Shown here: positions 7,729 through 11,401 of the stretch, in pieces
How positions within the stretch are numbered: the first letter of the stretch is position 1
Layout: each line of letters opens with the position of its first letter
Program-made: the position numbers and the translations under genes
Assembly (NCBI GenBank): GCA_036500065.1
Contig: DASYCT010000240.1
Location: forward strand, 1-11,401
DNA: 11,401 bases
DNA from: JACMLD01 sp036500065
GTDB taxonomy: Bacteria; Bacteroidota; Bacteroidia; Chitinophagales; Chitinophagaceae
Direction: 5' to 3'
Notes under the pieces: generated by a model
Databases searched by the model: none
The model's input: the letters and a program-made list of their open reading frames with translations, nothing else
Told to the model about the DNA's origin: nothing

Positions 7729-8865
7729 ATGAATTTATTGGCGGAAGTGAAGCTACACTGGCGGCAGGCATTGTTTTTTGCCTTTGTGGCTGTCACCCTG
7801 GTGCAACTATGCTATTATTGGGGGTTCTTTCGCAGGCTTGCCTTCTACCAGCCCCGCCCGAAAGAACAATCCCAGCAACACCCTATCACCGTGATCGTAT
7901 GCGCGCGTGACCAGGCCGACAACCTCATCGAGAAACTGCCGGGGGTGCTGGTGCAAACCTATCCCACCACGCACGAGGTGATCGTTGTAAACGATAACAG
8001 CGTCGACGAAACCAAGTACCTGCTGGACGAGCTTAAAAAGACCTTCCGCCACCTGCAGGCGGTCAATCTTGAGTACGAGGCCAAGCTGATTCCCGGCAAA
8101 AAGTACCCCCTGTCCATCGGTATTAAAGAAGCGCGCCATGAGGTGATACTGCTGACCGATGCGGACTGTGTGCCGGCCAGCGAGTTCTGGATGCAGAAAA
8201 TGCAGGACGGCTATGATAAGGGCATCGAAGTGGTGCTCGGCTATGGGGCCTATAACAAAAAACCGGGTGTGCTGAATAAACTGATACGTTTTGAAACCTT
8301 TCATTCTGCCCTGCAATACCTCTCCTATGCGCTGGCGGGTACGCCTTATATGGGGGTGGGGCGCAATTTATCGTACACCAAAAAACTGTTTTTCCAGAAT
8401 AAAGGCTTTTCGGCGCTCGGCCGCGTGCCCGGCGGCGACGACGACCTGTTTATCAACATGGTGGCCACCAAAGAAAATACCAACGTGGTCATCGACCCCG
8501 AAGCATTTACCTTATCGGAGCCCAAAAAGAACTGGCGGGAATGGATGCGGCAAAAATCAAGGCATTATGCCACCGGCAAATTTTATAAAGGAAAGCACCG
8601 GTTCCTGCTCGGCCTCTATTCCATTTCGCATTTTCTTTTTTACCCGCTTTTCGTGGCCGCCCTGCTGGTGTACGACTGGCGTATGGTGCTTGCCTTTTTC
8701 CTGCTCCGCTTTCTCTCGCAGGCCCTGATCTACTACAAAGGGATGGACAGGCTACAGGAAAAAGATTTATGGCGCTGGTGGTGGCTGCTGGATATATGGA
8801 TGTTCCTGTATTACCTCATCTTTGCACCTGCATTATGGAAAAAGCCCCGGCAAACCTGGAATTAA
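7729..8865 (+). CDS. Membrane-bound family 2 glycosyltransferase
   Basis: A 378-aa processive-type GT2 enzyme that would transfer a sugar from a nucleotide-sugar donor on the cytoplasmic face of the membrane. One membrane helix precedes the catalytic domain (about 12-33). The GT-A domain then shows ITVIVCARDQADNL (53-66), EVIVVNDNSVDET (83-95), LLTDADC (141-147) with the metal-binding Asp144-x-Asp146, GRNLSY (211-216), GGDDDLF (235-241) as the acidic catalytic region, and WMRQKSRH (272-279) in the place of the QxxRW motif. Three to four further helices close the protein (about 292-317, 319-337, 350-368). The acceptor and sugar cannot be told from sequence; cell-envelope polysaccharide or glycolipid synthesis is a reasonable guess. 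Its last 31 nt overlap the start of rsmG. A promoter-like element lies at 7662-7692. Confidence 0.9.
   Translation: MNLLAEVKLHWRQALFFAFVAVTLVQLCYYWGFFRRLAFYQPRPKEQSQQHPITVIVCARDQADNLIEKLPGVLVQTYPTTHEVIVVNDNSVDETKYLLDELKKTFRHLQAVNLEYEAKLIPGKKYPLSIGIKEARHEVILLTDADCVPASEFWMQKMQDGYDKGIEVVLGYGAYNKKPGVLNKLIRFETFHSALQYLSYALAGTPYMGVGRNLSYTKKLFFQNKGFSALGRVPGGDDDLFINMVATKENTNVVIDPEAFTLSEPKKNWREWMRQKSRHYATGKFYKGKHRFLLGLYSISHFLFYPLFVAALLVYDWRMVLAFFLLRFLSQALIYYKGMDRLQEKDLWRWWWLLDIWMFLYYLIFAPALWKKPRQTWN
8817..8824 (+). promoter_or_regulatory. rsmG: Weak candidate -7 element inside the glycosyltransferase gene, before rsmG
   Basis: CATCTTTG differs by one base from TAnnTTTG and ends 10 nt before ATG 8835. 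No TTG is found at -33. It could give rsmG its own transcript besides read-through from the upstream gene. Confidence 0.25.
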
Positions 8866-9500
8866 TCCTGCAATATTTTACGGAGTTCACCCCGCAGCAG
8901 CTGGCACAATTGGGGGCGCTGGAAGCGTTGTACAGGGAATGGAACGAAAAGATCAATGTCATTTCGCGCAAGGACATCGACGGCCTGTATGAAAAGCATG
9001 TGCTTCATTCGCTCAGCATCGCGGCGGCGTTTGAGTTCCAGCCCGGCGATGAGGTGATGGACCTCGGCACGGGAGGAGGTTTTCCCGGTATCCCGCTGGC
9101 TATTCTTTTCCCCGAAACAAAATTCCACCTGGTAGACAGTATCAATAAAAAACTGAAAGTAGTACAGGAAGTAGCGGCCGCCGCCGGTCTTACCAATGTC
9201 AGCACCGAGCATACCCGGGCGGAGGATATAAAAAACAGGAAATTCGACACGGTGGTATCGCGGGCCGTGGCCCCGCTGGGGGATTTATGGCGCTGGTCCA
9301 AACCCCTGATCCGCAAACGCAAACTGCCCGTGGAGGGCGCTCCCGTTGGGAGCGCTCCCAACGGGCTGATTTGCCTGAAAGGCGGTGACCTGGTGCAGGA
9401 GATTGCCGATAGCCGCTGCCGCCCACGGCAGGTAGAGCTGTACAAGATTTTTCCCGAAGAGTTTTTCAGGGAGAAATCCTTATTATATATTAACTTGTAA
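8835..9500 (+). CDS. rsmG: 16S rRNA (guanine(527)-N7)-methyltransferase
   Basis: Methylates G527 of 16S rRNA using S-adenosylmethionine; loss gives low-level streptomycin resistance in several bacteria. The 221-aa product starts at ATG 8835 (MEKAPANLELILQYF), inside the end of the glycosyltransferase gene; a longer frame from 8769 has a non-family N-terminus. Motifs: NEKINVISRKD (37-47), SAM-binding DLGTGGGFPGIPLAI (76-90), LVDSINKK (99-106) with Asp101 as the likely ribose contact, VVSRAVAPL (140-148) and NGLICLKGGDL (176-186). Residues 168-177 (GAPVGSAPNG), just before NGLICLKGGDL, come from a near-duplicated 15-bp unit containing a perfect 24-bp palindrome, in a loop that varies between RsmG proteins. 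The frame is intact, so activity is probably kept. Confidence 0.93.
   Translation: MEKAPANLELILQYFTEFTPQQLAQLGALEALYREWNEKINVISRKDIDGLYEKHVLHSLSIAAAFEFQPGDEVMDLGTGGGFPGIPLAILFPETKFHLVDSINKKLKVVQEVAAAAGLTNVSTEHTRAEDIKNRKFDTVVSRAVAPLGDLWRWSKPLIRKRKLPVEGAPVGSAPNGLICLKGGDLVQEIADSRCRPRQVELYKIFPEEFFREKSLLYINL
9337..9365. repeat. Palindromic repeat inside rsmG
   Basis: Bases 9342-9365 form a perfect 24-bp palindrome (arms CCCGTTGGGAGC and GCTCCCAACGGG) covering exactly codons 170-177 of rsmG. It overlaps another perfect hairpin, GCGCTCCC (9337-9344), loop GTT, GGGAGCGC (9348-9355). GCGCTCCC recurs at 9352-9359, so two alternative hairpins compete. The protein shows the matching near-duplication GAPVG/SAPNG. 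Confidence 0.85.
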
Positions 9501-9503
9501 TAT

Positions 9504-9518
9504 TACCACTTTGTAGTA
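9504..9518. promoter_or_regulatory. Imperfect dyad upstream of the response regulator gene
   Basis: TACCAC, 3-nt spacer, GTAGTA: one mismatch from an inverted repeat, and it shares the TACCAC half-site with the perfect dyad at 10256-10273. It overlaps the region just upstream of the candidate -33 TTG (9519-9521), a plausible operator place. Confidence 0.35.
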
Positions 9519-9549
9519 TTGTTCACTATTGGAAATACACTCACCTTTG
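9519..9549 (+). promoter_or_regulatory. Candidate promoter for the response regulator gene
   Basis: TTG (9519-9521), 20-nt spacer and CACCTTTG (9542-9549; one mismatch to TAnnTTTG). The -7 box ends 4 nt before ATG 9554, so the transcript would start at or almost at the start codon. Confidence 0.45.
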
Positions 9550-9553
9550 CAAT

Positions 9554-10198
9554 ATGTCTATAACCGTTTGCATCGTCGATGATAACAAGGATATTCGTTC
9601 TGCCCTTGAGCAGATCATCTATATGTCAGAAGGCTATAAGATGCTCGGCAGCTTTCCCTCCGCCGAAGACGCCATCGAAAAAATACCTTCTTTAAAACCA
9701 CAGGTGGTGCTGATGGATATTAATCTTGGCGGCATGAGCGGTATTGAATGCGTACGCAGACTGAAACCGGTCAACCAGGATATTTTGTACATGATGTGTA
9801 CCGTGTATGAAGAAGACGAAAAAATATTTGAAGCATTGCGCGCCGGCGCCAGTGGTTATATTCTCAAAAAGACGGCTCCCGGCAAACTGCTCGACGCCAT
9901 CAAGGAATTAAGCGAGGGCGGTGCGCCCATGAGCAGCCAGATAGCCCGCAAGGTCGTAGCCGCTTTCAGTAAGGCAAAACCCGTTTCGGAAGATGCCAGC
10001 GCCCTCGATGATATCGGTACGCTGTCCAACCGCGAAAAAGAAATACTCGAATTATTATCCAAAGGCATGCTCTATAAGGAAATTGCCGCCAGTCTCTATA
10101 TCAGCCCCGAAACGGTACGCAAACATGTATATCATATTTATGAAAAATTACATGTAAACAACCGGGTCGAAGCAGTCAACAAATACTACGGCCGCTAG
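9554..10198 (+). CDS. NarL/FixJ-family response regulator with LuxR-type HTH
   Basis: A 214-aa transcription factor controlled by phosphorylation. The receiver domain (1-120) has the acidic pair Asp9-Asp10, the phosphoacceptor Asp55 (VLMDINLGGMSG), Thr83 (MMCTVYEED) and Lys105 (GYILKKT). All conserved switch residues are therefore present. A linker of about 35 residues leads to the LuxR/GerE DNA-binding domain (about 152-210): LSNREKEILELLSKGM (157-172), KEIAASLYISPETVRKHVYHIYEKL (175-199) and NNRVEAV. No histidine kinase gene is next to it in the window, so the partner is elsewhere or beyond the window. The start at 9554 is only 4 nt after a promoter-like -7 element (CACCTTTG), which suggests a leaderless or nearly leaderless mRNA. 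Dyads of the TACCAC...GTGGTA type lie on both sides of the gene and could be its own binding sites. Confidence 0.95.
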   Translation: MSITVCIVDDNKDIRSALEQIIYMSEGYKMLGSFPSAEDAIEKIPSLKPQVVLMDINLGGMSGIECVRRLKPVNQDILYMMCTVYEEDEKIFEALRAGASGYILKKTAPGKLLDAIKELSEGGAPMSSQIARKVVAAFSKAKPVSEDASALDDIGTLSNREKEILELLSKGMLYKEIAASLYISPETVRKHVYHIYEKLHVNNRVEAVNKYYGR

Positions 10199-10255
10199 CC
10201 GAAAATTCATCACTTGCAGAATTCCTGTATATTTACTAAACGTTTCCCTCTATAA

Positions 10256-10273
10256 ATACCACTAAAGTGGTAT
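10256..10273. promoter_or_regulatory. Perfect dyad downstream of the response regulator gene (candidate operator)
   Basis: ATACCACT, centre AA, AGTGGTAT: a perfect 8-bp inverted repeat. There is no T-tract after it, so it is not a typical terminator. Its centre is about 44 bp before the start expected from the -7 element at 10296-10303, a usual place for an activator such as a LuxR-type regulator. Confidence 0.5.
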
Positions 10274-10279
10274 AGGGTT

Positions 10280-10303
10280 TTAACCTTAACCTATCTAATT
10301 TTG
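10280..10303 (+). promoter_or_regulatory. Candidate activator-dependent promoter in the 10199-10487 gap
   Basis: TAATTTTG (10296-10303) is an exact TAnnTTTG match. No TTG stands at the -33 position; instead two tandem TTAACC hexamers (10280-10291) and the dyad at 10256-10273 occupy the upstream region. A promoter lacking its -33 element next to a dyad suggests help from an activator. Confidence 0.4.
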
Positions 10304-10307
10304 GTAA

Positions 10308-10453
10308 TAGAGTGGGATGCTTCAGAACCAAATACCGATTGATCATTAAAACCTTACCTCATCGGGACTATAACCTTGACGAACAAAGCTTCACTTAGTG
10401 TCCTGAGCAACTTACTAAGGCAACAAAGCCCCCCGTTCAGACGGGGGGCTTTT
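10308..10453 (+). ncRNA. Candidate small RNA or very short mRNA, about 145 nt
   Basis: The segment is bounded by the -7 element at 10296-10303 and the strong terminator at 10425-10453. It holds no ORF of ordinary length. A 10-codon frame (ATG 10317 to TAA 10349, MLQNQIPIDH) is present and may be chance. Possible structure: TGCTTCAG (10318-10325) can pair with CTGAGCA (10403-10409) with one bulge, and CTTAGT (10394-10399) with ACTAAG (10414-10419), although these two pairings would need to nest. Alternatively the region is simply the 3' untranslated region of the response regulator mRNA. The start is estimated from promoter spacing only. Confidence 0.3.
10425..10453 (+). terminator. Strong intrinsic terminator
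   Basis: Perfect 12-bp stem (AAAGCCCCCCGT and ACGGGGGGCTTT) with a 4-nt TCAG loop, running into TTTT. It ends plus-strand transcription from the response regulator region. On the minus strand it also lies just beyond the stop of the metallopeptidase gene (10488), with a poorer T-run, so it may work in both directions. Confidence 0.93.
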
Positions 10454-10487
10454 TGATGAATGCTTTGACCGGTTCAGTATGTTATCG

Positions 10488-11401
10488 TCACCATTTCATT
10501 TCTAATTTATTGTCTCTCCGGTTGATCTCCGCGAGGCGTTGGCTCGGATCTATCTCTACTGCAATAATATCGGTGATTCGGTGGGTTGTTTCGACGGTGT
10601 AGGTGGACTGTGTCCATTTCCATGCATCGTACACGATGGTGGGAATGGCAGGGTCTTCCGGTGGTTTGGCGCCAAACATCAGGTACATAGGTACGTAATG
10701 AAGCTCTTTGCTGCCGTTTTTAAAAGTGAGCTGCAAATCGATGGGCATGGGCATTTTTCCACGGTTGATAAGACGGATTTTTGTTTTGCCGCCTTCTTCC
10801 CAGAGGCTGTCGATGCCATAGTCGATTGTTTTGGTGGTATTGACCCAGTATTCACGGTACCAGTCCAGTTTCATATTGCTTACTTTTTCGGCTACCTGGA
10901 TAAAGTCGTTTACGTTGGGATGTTTAAAATGCCAGAGGCGGTAATATTCCAGCAATATTTTATCCCTTGCGTTTTCACCCACGATATAACCAAGCTGCTC
11001 CATAAAGGTGGCTCCTTTTGAATAAGCGGCCTGGCTATAGGCATAATTGGTTTCATAATGATCGGAATGGGTGCTCATGGGTTCTTCCAACCCGCTTTTG
11101 GCAAGGTTGAAATAGCCGCGGTAAGCCTCCGAATGGGCATTGGTTTTTGCATTGGCCAATGCGAGCGAGTCCATCACCGTTTTCAACCTGCCCGGCGCCG
11201 CCATTTCTTCCAATGTCCATTTGTTTTTGGTGAATGTTTGATAATACTGTGTCACCAGTGCCTCGGCCCAGGTAGTGAACCCTTCATCCATCCAGGGGTA
11301 TTCCGATTCATTGGTGCCCATCATCATCTGGTACCAGCTGTGCATCCATTCGTGAAACGCTGTTCCGAGACTCGGACCGTTTATCAGCGTTGCCATCGGG
11401 T
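10488..11401 (-). CDS. M1-family (gluzincin) zinc aminopeptidase, 5' partial
   Basis: C-terminal part of an M1-like metallopeptidase; the start lies beyond the right edge, and the frame is open to base 11401 (Pro codon before MATLING). The zinc site is complete: HEWMH (codons at 11354-11340) followed 18 residues later by Glu in YPWMDEGFTTWAE (Glu codon at 11285-11283), the HExxH-x18-E arrangement of gluzincins. QAAYSKGATFMEQLGYI contains the Tyr that in M1 enzymes stabilises the transition state (compare PYEKG of LTA4 hydrolase). A C-terminal beta-rich region follows, ending IDPSQRLAEINRRDNKLEMKW. Bacteroidota proteins of this kind are often exported, but the N-terminus is not visible. The gene reads toward the 10425-10453 terminator, 35 nt beyond its stop, on the opposite strand from the response regulator. 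Confidence 0.93.
   Translation of the reverse strand, partial: PMATLINGPSLGTAFHEWMHSWYQMMMGTNESEYPWMDEGFTTWAEALVTQYYQTFTKNKWTLEEMAAPGRLKTVMDSLALANAKTNAHSEAYRGYFNLAKSGLEEPMSTHSDHYETNYAYSQAAYSKGATFMEQLGYIVGENARDKILLEYYRLWHFKHPNVNDFIQVAEKVSNMKLDWYREYWVNTTKTIDYGIDSLWEEGGKTKIRLINRGKMPMPIDLQLTFKNGSKELHYVPMYLMFGAKPPEDPAIPTIVYDAWKWTQSTYTVETTHRITDIIAVEIDPSQRLAEINRRDNKLEMKW

Noticed and set aside
7807..8316. Minus-strand open frame of 169 codons opposite the glycosyltransferase gene
   Set aside because: Shadow of the GT2 gene, which has all catalytic motifs; the antisense frame resembles nothing known.
8769..8834. Upstream ATG at 8769 for rsmG
   Set aside because: Gives a 22-residue extension lying wholly in the glycosyltransferase gene and unlike RsmG N-termini.
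10256..10273. Rho-independent terminator for the response regulator
   Set aside because: The 2-nt centre is too tight for a good loop at full stem length, the stem is AT-mixed and no T-tract follows; a much better terminator is at 10425-10453.

Overview
The window looks like chromosome from a Bacteroidota bacterium, most likely the Chitinophagaceae or a close relative. The evidence is FabI, LptG and Tgt sequences of Bacteroidota type, near-absence of Shine-Dalgarno sequences, promoter-like -7 elements of the TAnnTTTG kind, and a base composition near 50% GC. This is a judgement from memory of these families, not a database result.

Left part (1-4624). A 5'-truncated enoyl-ACP reductase gene (fabI) is followed 12 nt later by a small GrpE-like gene and 21 nt after that by a gene for a large, divergent Hsp70 (838 aa, with an extra domain between the ATPase and the substrate-binding domain). 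The three could form one transcript. Meeting the Hsp70 gene tail-to-tail, with one base between the stop codons, is a gene for a 352-aa tail-anchored protein whose N-terminus weakly resembles a J-domain without HPD. Together these look like a non-canonical Hsp70 / exchange-factor / membrane co-chaperone set. This is the most interesting protein-level content of the window.

Middle (4671-7613). An LptG/LptF-family permease gene (minus strand) lies upstream of the tail-anchored gene and could be cotranscribed with it. A gene for a GYF_2-domain membrane protein diverges from lptG. Tgt (queuosine insertion into tRNA) converges on the GYF_2 gene with a 4-nt stop-codon overlap. Tgt has lost two of the three zinc cysteines known from E. 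coli.

Right part (7614-11401). A membrane GT2 glycosyltransferase overlaps rsmG (16S rRNA G527 methyltransferase). RsmG carries an in-frame insertion encoded by a perfect 24-bp palindrome. Then comes an orphan NarL-type response regulator gene. The 289-bp gap after it holds a perfect dyad, tandem hexamers, an exact -7 element without a good -33 element, and a strong terminator. This suggests a short regulated transcript of about 145 nt. The window ends in a 3' fragment of an M1-family metallopeptidase gene on the minus strand.

No tRNA, rRNA, CRISPR array, insertion sequence or phage gene was seen. Most of the window is ordinary housekeeping content. The unusual parts are the chaperone set, the regulator-linked intergenic transcript candidate and two small repeat structures.
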